DNA of 64,000 nucleotides from Streptomyces sp. NBC_01232 (GTDB lineage Bacteria; Actinomycetota; Actinomycetes; Streptomycetales; Streptomycetaceae): NCBI RefSeq assembly GCF_035989885.1, contig NZ_CP108518.1, positions 1,364,001 to 1,428,000 of the forward strand, read 5' to 3'. Shown piece by piece: positions 28,196 to 35,641 of this stretch (position 1 is its first letter; each line of letters starts with the position of its first letter). The notes under the pieces were generated by a model. It saw only the letters and a program-made list of their open reading frames with translations, ran no database searches and was not told where the DNA came from. The position numbers and the translations under genes were made by a program.

Positions 28196-30640
28196 GTGGC
28201 GATGGAGCGAGTTCCCACCTCTCCTGGTGAGCGGCCCGAGGAGACGGGCGCCTCCCTCGAGTCGGCGTACACGGCCTCGGCCACGATCAACGAGCAGGGC
28301 ATCGTCACCGAGTGGAGCGAGGGCGCCACCCGGCTGCTCGGATACGTGCCGTCCGAGGTCGTGGGGCTGCCGGCCGCCCACCGGCTCGCCGATGTCCTCA
28401 GCGACGCCGCGCGGAACGTCCCGTCCGCGCAGGAGCGGTGGAGCGGGACGGTGGCACTGCGGCACCGGGACGGCCACCGGCTGGAGGTGGCGCTGCTCGC
28501 ACACCGCTGGACCTCGACCGGAGGCACCACGAAGTGGTTCGTGGTGTCCGCCGTCGGCGGCGCCTCCCGCTCGCCCTGGGCCGAACCGCTGAAGGAATGG
28601 GCGTTCACGCAGTCCCCCTGCTTCCTCGCGATCTTCGATGCGGACCTGCGGCTGGTGCGGGCGAACGCCGGCATGGAGCGGACGCTCTCCCTCACCGAGG
28701 CCGAGATGAGCGGGCTGCGGCTGCCGGAGATCGCCCCGGATCCCGTGAGCGACGAGACCGAGCGCAGGATGCGCCTGGCCCTGGACACCGGTGAGCCGCA
28801 GTACATGGAGGCCTTCGTCCATCCGACGGGCGGCGGCGCGGAGCACGGCTGGGCCACCTCGCTGGCCCCGTTGCGGGGCCCGGACGGGCAGGTGCACGCC
28901 GTGTGCCTGGCCGCGCACGACCGGACCGGCGTCGAGAGCGTCCAGCACCAGATGCTCCTGACGGACGAGGTGGACGCCGCCCCCATCGGTACCACCCTGG
29001 ACAGTGTCCGCACCGCGCACGAGCTGGCCGACGCCGCCGTCCCCCGGTTCGCCGATTTCGCGGTCGTCGACCTGCTGGAACCACTGCCGCGCGGCGACGA
29101 GCCGGTCTCCGTCAAGGAGGGCGGCCCGGTCACCGTCTGCCGCGCCGCGGCGCGGTCGGTCCTGGACGGAACCCCCGAGTCGCGCGTGGCCGTCGGGGAC
29201 ACGACCAGCTATCCGCCGCTGTCACCGCCCGTCGCGGCGCTGGTCGCGGGCCGCGGTGCCGTGTACGGGGCGGCGGACCCGGAACTCGCCCGGTGGGCGG
29301 CCCAGGACCCCGGGGCCGCATGGATCGGCGAGTACGGGGCCCACTCGATCATGGTGGTGCCGATGCGGGCCGGCGGGGGGACGCTCGGTGTGGCCGTCTT
29401 CAGCCGCCACCGGCGGCGGGACCCCTTCCAGCCGGAGGACCTGAGGCTGGCCGGGGAACTCACGGCCCGCGCGGCCGCCGGTATCCGCAACGCGTACCGG
29501 TCCGGCCGCGAGCACACCACGACCATGACACTGCAGCGCAGCCTGCTCCCGCACACGCTGCCGGATCAGGCGGCACTGGAGATCGCCTCCCGCTACCTGC
29601 CGGCCGCCGGCGAGGCCGGTGTGGGCGGTGACTGGTTCGACGTGATCCCGCTGTCCGGCGCGCGGGTGGCCCTGGTCGTGGGTGATGTCGTCGGCCACGG
29701 CATCCGTGCCACCGCCACCATGGGCCGGCTGCGCACCGCGGTCCGCACCCTGGCCGACGTCGACCTGGCCCCCGACGAGCTGCTCACCCACCTCGACGAC
29801 CTCGTCATCCACCTGTCCGCCGACGAGGCCGACCCGGAGTCGGGCGGGGAAGCGGCCGGGGGCATCGGGACCACCTGCCTCTACGTGGTCTACGACCCGG
29901 TCATCCGCCGCTGCACGGTGGCCCGCGCCGGCCACCCGCCGCCCGCCGTGGTCTCCCCGGAAGGCTCCGTGTACCTCCTGGACGTCCCGGCCGGTCCGCC
30001 GCTGGGCCTGGGCGGCCTGCCCTTCGAGACCCTCGAGGTCGAACTGCCGGAGGGCAGCATCCTCGCCCTGTACACCGACGGTCTGCTGCAGGCCCGCGAC
30101 CACGACATCGACGAGGCGCTGGACAGCATGTTCGCGGCGCTCGTCCGGCCCGCGGATTCACTGGACGGGGTCTGTGACCGCGTGCTGACGGCCATGCTGA
30201 CGCACCGCCCGGACGACGACGTGGCCCTGCTCGTCGCGCGGACCCGGGGCCTGCACGCGGACCGGGTCGTCGTCTGGGACCTGCCCTCCGACCCATCCGT
30301 CGTGGCCACGGCCCGGCGGCAGACCACCGACCAGCTGACGGTGTGGGGACTGGAGGAGGCCGCCTTCGTCACCGAGCTGCTGGTCAGTGAGCTGGTCACC
30401 AACGCCATCCGGTACGGCCAGCCGCCCATCCAGCTGCGGCTGATCCACGAGAAGAACAGCACTCTGATCTGCGAAGTCTCCGATGCGAGCAGTACCGCCC
30501 CGCACATGCGGCGGGCCAGGACCTTCGACGAGGGCGGGCGGGGGCTGCTGCTGGTCGCCCAGCTCGCCCAGCGCTGGGGCACCCGGCACGCGGCCATCGG
30601 CAAGACCATCTGGGCCGAGCAGTCCCTCAACGGGTTCTGA
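28196..30640 (+). CDS. PAS-PAS-GAF-PP2C phosphatase with HATPase domain
   Basis: 814 residues. Two PAS-like sensor domains (about 20-130 and 140-245), a GAF-like domain (255-430), a SpoIIE-type PP2C phosphatase (about 450-675; GGDWFDVIPL and VGDVVGHG hold the metal-binding Asp residues) and a C-terminal GHKL ATPase of the anti-sigma RsbW type (ELLVSELVTNAIRYG). Such proteins dephosphorylate anti-anti-sigma factors and can phosphorylate or sequester through the kinase-like end; they are abundant in Streptomyces stress and development networks. No membrane segment is visible, so it is cytoplasmic. GTG 28196 has GAGGG upstream; the ATG two codons later is nearly equivalent. No partner anti-sigma gene is adjacent. 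Confidence 0.88.
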   Translation: MAMERVPTSPGERPEETGASLESAYTASATINEQGIVTEWSEGATRLLGYVPSEVVGLPAAHRLADVLSDAARNVPSAQERWSGTVALRHRDGHRLEVALLAHRWTSTGGTTKWFVVSAVGGASRSPWAEPLKEWAFTQSPCFLAIFDADLRLVRANAGMERTLSLTEAEMSGLRLPEIAPDPVSDETERRMRLALDTGEPQYMEAFVHPTGGGAEHGWATSLAPLRGPDGQVHAVCLAAHDRTGVESVQHQMLLTDEVDAAPIGTTLDSVRTAHELADAAVPRFADFAVVDLLEPLPRGDEPVSVKEGGPVTVCRAAARSVLDGTPESRVAVGDTTSYPPLSPPVAALVAGRGAVYGAADPELARWAAQDPGAAWIGEYGAHSIMVVPMRAGGGTLGVAVFSRHRRRDPFQPEDLRLAGELTARAAAGIRNAYRSGREHTTTMTLQRSLLPHTLPDQAALEIASRYLPAAGEAGVGGDWFDVIPLSGARVALVVGDVVGHGIRATATMGRLRTAVRTLADVDLAPDELLTHLDDLVIHLSADEADPESGGEAAGGIGTTCLYVVYDPVIRRCTVARAGHPPPAVVSPEGSVYLLDVPAGPPLGLGGLPFETLEVELPEGSILALYTDGLLQARDHDIDEALDSMFAALVRPADSLDGVCDRVLTAMLTHRPDDDVALLVARTRGLHADRVVVWDLPSDPSVVATARRQTTDQLTVWGLEEAAFVTELLVSELVTNAIRYGQPPIQLRLIHEKNSTLICEVSDASSTAPHMRRARTFDEGGRGLLLVAQLAQRWGTRHAAIGKTIWAEQSLNGF

Positions 30641-30832
30641 GGACGCACACACAGCTGGGCTGTATGCAAGGAAATGTCCCCTGTGACGCGCCTGTGACAG
30701 TCGACGGACACCGCCATGAAGTCCCGACGACAAGCTCTTTAACAGGGACAAACACCGACATTCGGGTACGAGTCCCCTGCTTCCGAGGACGTGAGCAGCA
30801 GTGATGACCAGGCCGATCCGTCGGAGGAAATC

Positions 30833-31063
30833 ATGAGCCTCACCCTCGTCGCCCCGCAGACCGAAGCCGCCGCCACCACGCTCGCCCCCCGCGAGCAGGA
30901 GGCACTGCAACACATCGCCGCAGGCTGCACCTACCTGCAGACGGCCCGCCACATGGGGCTCTCGAAGCACACGGTCGACGCCTACCTGCGCCGGATCCGC
31001 GCCAAGCTGAACATCAACACCACGGCCGAGATGACCCGCCTGGCCATCTCCCTGGGTCTGTGA
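30833..31063 (+). CDS. Stand-alone LuxR-type HTH protein
   Basis: 76 residues made almost entirely of a GerE/LuxR DNA-binding domain: LAPREQEALQHIAAGCTYLQTARHMGLS is the first half and KHTVDAYLRRIRAKL the recognition helix region. There is no receiver or ligand domain. ATG 30833 has GGAGGAAA at the right distance; an upstream in-frame GTG (30791) lacks one. It follows the PP2C protein by 192 bases and is convergent with a Ser/Thr kinase. Signal and targets cannot be read from the sequence. Confidence 0.82.
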   Translation: MSLTLVAPQTEAAATTLAPREQEALQHIAAGCTYLQTARHMGLSKHTVDAYLRRIRAKLNINTTAEMTRLAISLGL

Positions 31064-31110
31064 CGCTCGCAGGAAGGAAGGAACGCCCGTAGGGGGTAGG
31101 GCGGGGCGGT

Positions 31111-32127
31111 CTACGGGCCGCCGGGCAGGCCGTAGAACACCGGCCGGGCCCAGACCGGGGGCTCCCGCGGGGGCGCGGAGTCCCCCGCGACTTCGGGGGT
31201 ACGGGAATTCTCCCGCGGCGGCGGATCGGCGTTCCGGCCGATGCCGCCCCCGGTGGCGACGCGCAGCGCGGCCACGAATTCGAGACAGGACCCGTAACGG
31301 TCCTCGGGGACCTTCGAAAGAGCCTTGGTCAGTACGTCGGCGGCGGCGGGAGTTATTCCCGGCCGCCTTTCCGTGAGTGGGGGCGGGGGGTCGTACTGGT
31401 GCGCCCACAGCAGCGCCGCGTCCTCCTCGCGCTCGAAGGGGGGCCCTCCGGCGAGGGTTTCGTAGACGACGCAGGCCAGGCTGTAGAGATCGCACCTGCC
31501 GTCCACCGGCCTGCCCGAGATCTGTTCCGGCGCCATGTAGTCGAGCGTGCCGACGAATTCTCCGTCCGTGGTGAACCCGGTGAGCGCCAGCGCCTTCTTC
31601 GTCAGCCCGAAGTCCGTGAGATAGATGTGCTCGGGGTGCTCGCTGTCGGTGCCCGCGGCCACCAGGATGTTGCCGGGCTTGACGTCCCGGTGCACGAGGT
31701 CGTGGTCATGGGCCGCGTCGAGCGCGGAAGCCACCTGGGCGGCGATGCGCAGGGCGGTCGCCACCGGCAGCGGACCCTCACGGTCCAGCAGCGCGCGCAG
31801 GTCCAGGCCGGACACGTAGCGCATGGCGATGTAGAGGACGCCGTCGGTCTCGCCGGCTTCGAAGATGGGCACGATGTGCGGGTGGTCGATCGACGCGGCC
31901 ACCCGTGACTCGTGCGTGAAGCGGCGCCGGAAGGTCTCGTCGCGGGCGCGCTCCGGAGCGATCAGCTTGAGGGCGACCGTACGGTCCAGGCGCAGGTCCT
32001 TGGCGCAGTAGACAACGGCCATGCCACCGCGGCCGATCATGCGCTCGACCCGGTAGCCCGCGATCTGCTTCCCGATGAGGCCCGAGGCGCGGCCCGCGTA
32101 CACGCTGAGGTTCGACACCTCGCTCAT
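31111..32127 (-). CDS. Hanks-type Ser/Thr protein kinase, soluble
   Basis: 338 residues with a complete kinase domain: Gly loop GRGGMAVVY (32-40), ATP Lys54, catalytic HRDVKPGN (146-153), DFG (172-174) and APEQ (199-202). Unlike PknB-type kinases it has no transmembrane helix or PASTA repeats; the tail after about 290 is short, Pro-rich and without a known domain. It is therefore a cytoplasmic kinase. It lies convergent to the small LuxR protein and upstream of none of its neighbours in an obvious operon. A weak inverted repeat (31085-31092 with 31111-31118) spans the stop codon and may end both convergent transcripts. Confidence 0.9.
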   Translation of the reverse strand: MSEVSNLSVYAGRASGLIGKQIAGYRVERMIGRGGMAVVYCAKDLRLDRTVALKLIAPERARDETFRRRFTHESRVAASIDHPHIVPIFEAGETDGVLYIAMRYVSGLDLRALLDREGPLPVATALRIAAQVASALDAAHDHDLVHRDVKPGNILVAAGTDSEHPEHIYLTDFGLTKKALALTGFTTDGEFVGTLDYMAPEQISGRPVDGRCDLYSLACVVYETLAGGPPFEREEDAALLWAHQYDPPPPLTERRPGITPAAADVLTKALSKVPEDRYGSCLEFVAALRVATGGGIGRNADPPPRENSRTPEVAGDSAPPREPPVWARPVFYGLPGGP

Positions 32128-32257
32128 CGGGCGCCCCGCTCACCCAGCCCTGTGACGCCGCCGGACGCGGCGGGCCGCTCTTCCATACCTGGAAGTCTAT
32201 CGAGCGGCCCATCCGCACGCCCGGTCGAACCGGGTCGTATCCGGTCCGGCCGGGCGG

Positions 32258-32295
32258 ACACACGGAACACGCACACACGCACACGCACACGCACA
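32258..32295. repeat. CA-rich microsatellite
   Basis: A run of ACAC and CACACG units between the kinase and the Gly-rich gene. It is non-coding and directly abuts a long hairpin. Confidence 0.7.
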
Positions 32296-32336
32296 CGACA
32301 CCGTGACCGGCCCCGAGGGGACCGGTCACGGTGTCG
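32296..32336. terminator. Long hairpin terminator
   Basis: A perfect 15-bp inverted repeat (CGACACCGTGACCGG at 32296-32310, complement at 32322-32336) with an extra CCCC/GGGG pairing inside. It lies 28 bases after the stop of the leftward Gly-rich gene. Confidence 0.75.
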
Positions 32337-32364
32337 CGAACGGGAGGTGCGGTCGGCGGGCCCG

Positions 32365-32928
32365 TCAGTCGAAGTCCATGCCGCCGGCGCCACCGGCGCC
32401 GCCGAAGCCGCCGGTGACCCCACAGCCGATGCCGAGGCAGATGCCGCCCTCGCCACCCGTGCCGCCCTTGCCACCGTCACCGCCGGGCAGCGCGGTCCCG
32501 CCGGTGCCGCCGGTGCCACCGTTGGCGCTGCCCTTGCAGGAACCGGCACAGATGCCGCCCTTGCCGCCGGTGCCCCCGGTGCCGCCCGGGACGCCGGTGG
32601 TGCCGGTGCCGCCGTTGGCGCTGCCGTCGCACAGCCCGGCACAGATGCCGCCCTTGGTGCCGTTGGTGCCGTTCACCGATCCGGTGCACTTGCCCGCACA
32701 GATCCGGTCCCCGACGCGGACGCCGCCGTTGCCCACCTTCACTTTGTCCAGTACCGCCCGGCCGTCGAACCGGCCCCCGCCCGGCTGCGCGTCTCCGGTG
32801 CTGAACGAGGATGCCACCTGGCTGGACGCCGCCGGAGCCGCCGTGGCCACCGGTGCCATCGCGCCCGCGCCGATCAGGGTTGCGGAGATGACGAGACCGA
32901 GACGGAACTTCGTGGATCGCATGCGCAT
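32365..32928 (-). CDS. Exported Gly-rich repeat protein with paired Cys motifs
   Basis: 187 residues. Start ATG 32928 has GGGAGA five bases upstream. A typical Sec signal (hydrophobic core, then PVATAAPA cleavage region near residue 32) is followed by a Gly/Thr-rich body. It holds repeated blocks of the form GGICAGxCxGSxNGG at about residues 75-150 (ICAGKC, ICAGLC, ICAGSC) and a last ICLGIGC, so pairs of Cys recur at fixed spacing. The DNA on the other strand reads as a Pro-rich frame, a shadow. No enzyme fold is recognisable. It is the first of three neighbouring exported Gly-rich proteins, each with its own terminator; disulfide-linked surface or matrix function is a guess. Confidence 0.75.
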   Translation of the reverse strand: MRMRSTKFRLGLVISATLIGAGAMAPVATAAPAASSQVASSFSTGDAQPGGGRFDGRAVLDKVKVGNGGVRVGDRICAGKCTGSVNGTNGTKGGICAGLCDGSANGGTGTTGVPGGTGGTGGKGGICAGSCKGSANGGTGGTGGTALPGGDGGKGGTGGEGGICLGIGCGVTGGFGGAGGAGGMDFD

Positions 32929-33017
32929 GAGATTCTCCCTCGCTAAGAACTGCTTCGTATCGAATGGGACCGGTCGATGTCCGGCCGGTCGTTCCCCGGG
33001 ATGCGTCGGGATGCGTC

Positions 33018-33049
33018 GGCGCCCCGGCCCTGCCGCGGGCCGGGGCGCC
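33018..33049 (-). terminator. Strong hairpin terminator
   Basis: A 13-bp perfect stem (GGCGCCCCGGCCC and complement, 6-base loop) lies 12 bases downstream of the stop of the collagen-like gene at 33061. Confidence 0.75.
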
Positions 33050-33060
33050 TTCGTTCCGCC

Positions 33061-33534
33061 TCAGGGGCGCAGGGTGTCTCCCATCAGCGCGAACCAGTCG
33101 CCGTCCACGTAGTACTGCTTCCAGGTGTCGATCTGCTCTTCCGAGATCTTGTACTTGTCGGCGACCTTCTTGGTCGTCTCCTTCGGGTCGTCGGCCGCCA
33201 GCACGATCAGCACGATGCGTACCTTGTCCACCACGGTCAGGTCCGCCTTGGGCTTGTCGGGCAGGTCCTCGAACTTGAGGCAGCCGACCCCGCCGGGCTG
33301 GCCGGGCTCGCCCGGCTGACCGGGCTCGCCGCCCCTGCCGCCCTTGCCGCCCTCTCCGCCCTTGCCGCCGGCCCCGAAGCCGGTGCAGTGCTCGGGCCGG
33401 TCGGCCGGAGCCGAGGCGCTGATGTTCGTGGGGGTGTGGGACTGCGACGCCTGCGCGGCGCACGCCGTACCGGTGACGAGGGCCAGAGAGGCCGTGACCA
33501 GGATGATCGGACGCTGCCAGGACTTGGTGAACAT
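33061..33534 (-). CDS. Exported collagen-like Gly-rich protein with helical C-terminus
   Basis: 157 residues; ATG 33534 chosen because it begins a clear signal peptide (hydrophobic core, cleavage near CAAQA) and has GGAG upstream, while the longer frame to 33627 is a Pro-rich artefact. After the signal comes a short GGKGGEGG and GEPGQPGEPGQPG collagen-like block (about 52-78), one Cys on either side of it, then a charged helical C-terminus of about 65 residues. That part (VDKVRIVLIVLA...ETTKKVADKYKISEEQIDTWKQYY) has the spacing of a transposase-type helix-turn-helix, which is odd in an exported protein. Function unknown. Confidence 0.72.
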   Translation of the reverse strand: MFTKSWQRPIILVTASLALVTGTACAAQASQSHTPTNISASAPADRPEHCTGFGAGGKGGEGGKGGRGGEPGQPGEPGQPGGVGCLKFEDLPDKPKADLTVVDKVRIVLIVLAADDPKETTKKVADKYKISEEQIDTWKQYYVDGDWFALMGDTLRP

Positions 33535-33581
33535 GACGGGTTTCTCCGTTTCCGCAAATACCGATGAGGGGGGACGCGAAA

Positions 33582-33609
33582 GGGGTGGGGTGGGGGTTGG
33601 GGGGGGTGG
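33582..33609 (+). repeat. G-run tract with quadruplex potential
   Basis: Four runs of four or more Gs separated by one or two Ts lie just upstream of the leftward collagen-like gene, within its expected leader or promoter and overlapping the hairpin of the next gene. Confidence 0.6.
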
Positions 33610-33628
33610 AGGCCCGGAGGCCTCCACC
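33605..33628 (-). terminator. Hairpin terminator of the third Gly-rich gene
   Basis: A 10-bp perfect stem GGTGGAGGCC with a four-base loop, about 48 bases after the stop of the gene at 33676. Confidence 0.65.
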
Positions 33629-33675
33629 CGTTGAGCGGGGTACCGCGCTATGCGGTGCGGTGTGCGGTGCGCGGG

Positions 33676-34275
33676 TCAGAAGATGCTGCCGCCACCGGCG
33701 CCGCCGTTGCCACCGAGGCCACCGATCAGGCCGCCGATGCCACCGTCTCCGGCCTTGCCTCCATTACCACCGTTGAAGATGGAGAAGCCGCCGTTACCGC
33801 CGTTGCCGCCCTTGCCGCCCTTGAGGAAGCCGTCGCCGCCCCCGCCGCCGCCACCGGCGTTGCCGCCCTGGAGGACACCGAAGCCGCCGTCGCCGCCGTT
33901 GCCGCCGGCGCCGCCGATCCGGCCCTCACCGCCACCGCCGCCGCCACCACCGGCGCCACCGAGCAGGAAGCCGTCTCCGCCGGTCCCGCCGTTGCCGCCC
34001 TTGCCACCGGTACCGACGACGCTGCCGCCACCGGAACCACCGGCCCCACCGGCGCCACCGACGAGCCCGCCGGTACCGCCCTTGCCACCGTCGCCTCCGG
34101 CGCCTCCGGCGGCCGGGAGGGCCGTAGCCACCTGGGTCACCGGGGTGGCCGAGGCCATGGAGGCCGGGAGGACGACTCCTCCGGCGACTACAGCTGCGGC
34201 GGCGGCCAGGGTCGCGATGCGGAAGCCGCGGCGGGTCGGACGGACAACGTTGTTGGTCTGCATCTTGCGGTTCAT
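33676..34275 (-). CDS. Exported PGRS-like Gly-rich protein
   Basis: 199 residues. ATG 34275 has AGGAGA seven bases upstream. An Arg-rich N-terminus and Ala-rich hydrophobic core end in a cleavage site near PASMASA-TP (about 43). The rest is over half Gly in GGxGG repeats resembling mycobacterial PGRS domains, interrupted at regular spacing by short hydrophobic plugs (GGSVVG, GFLLGG, GFGVLQGG, GFLKGG, GFSIFNGG, GGLIGG, GSIF). The plugs recur about every 20-25 residues, as in a beta-roll or polyglycine-II fold. No Cys. A surface or extracellular matrix role is likely but unproven. Confidence 0.75.
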   Translation of the reverse strand: MNRKMQTNNVVRPTRRGFRIATLAAAAAVVAGGVVLPASMASATPVTQVATALPAAGGAGGDGGKGGTGGLVGGAGGAGGSGGGSVVGTGGKGGNGGTGGDGFLLGGAGGGGGGGGEGRIGGAGGNGGDGGFGVLQGGNAGGGGGGGDGFLKGGKGGNGGNGGFSIFNGGNGGKAGDGGIGGLIGGLGGNGGAGGGSIF

Positions 34276-34454
34276 GACTTTCTCCTACCGATGTAAAGGG
34301 ATATGTGACGTTCCGGTTTTCCGGGACGGTGCGGTGATTTTGTGGAGAGAAGTAATTCCTTCTCTTCCGTCTGCCTCGTTCCGTTTCCGGTGAGGCCCGC
34401 ACCACAAGTAAGCCCCGGGGGCCATACCCGGGTCATGTTCCGGAATCTCGGGAC

Positions 34455-34483
34455 TTGACACCCTCATAAACACCGGCTAAAAG
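34455..34483 (+). promoter_or_regulatory. Orphan rightward housekeeping-type promoter
   Basis: TTGACA, 17 bases, TAAAAG: a near-consensus -35/-10 pair in otherwise GC-rich DNA. No rightward gene follows before the leftward gene that ends at 34825, so it may drive a small RNA or an antisense transcript. Confidence 0.55.
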
Positions 34484-34744
34484 CGCCCCCCGCCGTGGTC
34501 CGCAGTACGGAAGGCGAGGGGCGGAAGGAGGGAGGCGGCGGGTAGGGGACGACCGGTAGGGGGAGGGCGCGGCGATCCTGCTCAGGTGGTCCGGTGCGGG
34601 CGGGCCCGGCGGGGGATGCCCTCGGCGAGCGTGCAGCACGCGCCCGCGGACTCCACCCGTAGGTGCGGGCCGTCGGGCAGCAGCGTCTGCGCGTGCAGGA
34701 GCGACAGGGATCGCGGCCACTCGGGGGGGCGGACACCAGAGTGA

Positions 34745-34777
34745 CGCCCCTCCGCACCTCGACGTCCCGGAGGGGCG
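34745..34777 (-). terminator. Hairpin after the exported pore-former-like gene
   Basis: A 10-bp perfect stem CGCCCCTCCG/CGGAGGGGCG with a 13-base loop, 48 bases downstream of the stop at 34825. It would also suit a rightward transcript from the promoter at 34455. Confidence 0.5.
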
Positions 34778-34824
34778 GATCGTGCCCGGCTCCGGCCCGG
34801 AGAGCGGGCCGGGGCCGGGGTGGC

Positions 34825-35499
34825 TCAGCGGGCCTGGTGGAACGTGCGGCCCCGGTGGGCCTCGGCGGAGCAGGAGCGCTTCTCCGCGGCGGTCATCTTG
34901 CGGGTCTTCACCACGACCGCGTTGCTCTTGCCGTCCGTGCCGTTCTTGGCAGGGCTGGTGATCGTGTCCTGGAAGAACCAGTAGTAGTGGCTCCACTTCG
35001 GGCTGTCGTAGTGGGTCTGCCAGGTACCGGAGACCTTCTGCATCACCTGGGCGCGGGAGATCCAGCCCACCTCGCCCGGCTTCACCGTCATGTTGAGCGA
35101 GCTGCTCTCGGAATGGCTGCTCGACCAACTGTGGCTGTAACTCGCCGTTACGCTCAGGTCAACGATGCCCGCTATGTTACCTCCGGCCGTCACGGAGACA
35201 CCCAGCGAGTCGGTCGAGCCCACCGTGTCGTCCCAGGTCATCGACTGGGTGGAGTCGGACGTGCTGCAGTTGAACAGCGAGTTCGACACCTGGCGGAGCT
35301 CACCCAGGTACGCCTCCCCGAGCTTGGGCGAGTTGAACGTGCACTTGCCTTCGCCCGAGGCGCAGTCCGCCATCAGCTGCTGCCGTGTCGGCTGGTCGGC
35401 GGCGGATGCCGGAAGGGTGGCCGCCGCGGCGACGGCGCAGGCCGCCACCGTCGTGGTCAACGCGCGGGCTGCGTAACGCCTGACGCGGTTTGTGGTCAT
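34825..35499 (-). CDS. Exported protein, possible aerolysin-like fold
   Basis: 224 residues. ATG 35499 has GAGAGG about eight bases upstream; the frame continues to 35877 only as an overlap with the WD40 gene. The signal peptide ends at ASAAD (about 34). The mature part has three or four Cys and a central block (about 90-150) of alternating Ser/Thr and hydrophobic residues, VSVTAGGNIAGIVDLSVTASYSHSW then SSSHSESSSLNMTVKPGEVGW. That Ser/Thr-rich amphipathic hairpin followed by a PGE turn is the pattern of the insertion region in ETX/MTX2-aerolysin pore-forming proteins. The match is by eye and structural; it could instead be a non-toxic beta-rich secreted protein. Confidence 0.6.
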   Translation of the reverse strand: MTTNRVRRYAARALTTTVAACAVAAAATLPASAADQPTRQQLMADCASGEGKCTFNSPKLGEAYLGELRQVSNSLFNCSTSDSTQSMTWDDTVGSTDSLGVSVTAGGNIAGIVDLSVTASYSHSWSSSHSESSSLNMTVKPGEVGWISRAQVMQKVSGTWQTHYDSPKWSHYYWFFQDTITSPAKNGTDGKSNAVVVKTRKMTAAEKRSCSAEAHRGRTFHQAR

Positions 35500-35641
35500 C
35501 GTGGTACCTCTCACGGTGCTGGGGGGATCGGTGAACCGTCGTACGGCAGAGGCGAATTGACGCGCCGCCAGCGCACTTTGGATCACCGCCCATTGCTCCT
35601 GAGATTCTCCCGACCGACCGGAGGGGTACGGTCCGATTGAG

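Larger units (their letters stand above)
34276..34824. other. 549-base region without a convincing gene
   Basis: It holds the leader of the Gly-rich gene (an AGAGAAG/CTTCTCT hairpin at 34346-34365), an AT-richer patch with a rightward sigma70-like promoter, and a hairpin near 34760. A minus-strand frame ending at 34582 has a protein-like C-terminus (SLLHAQTLLPDGPHLRVES) but no start or start signal, so at most it is a gene relic. Confidence 0.5.

Noticed and set aside
32303..33112. Pro-rich rightward frame
   Set aside because: Mirror of the Gly-rich repeats on the other strand (GGT/GGC read as CCA/CCG).
33676..34275. Dense short repeats as a possible CRISPR array
   Set aside because: The repeats are coding GGx triplets without fixed spacers or conserved direct repeats, and no cas gene is near.
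34464..34757. 97-codon leftward frame in the gene-free gap
   Set aside because: Arg/Pro-rich, without start signal or family. Another frame in the same place has a more protein-like end but no start, so neither was called.
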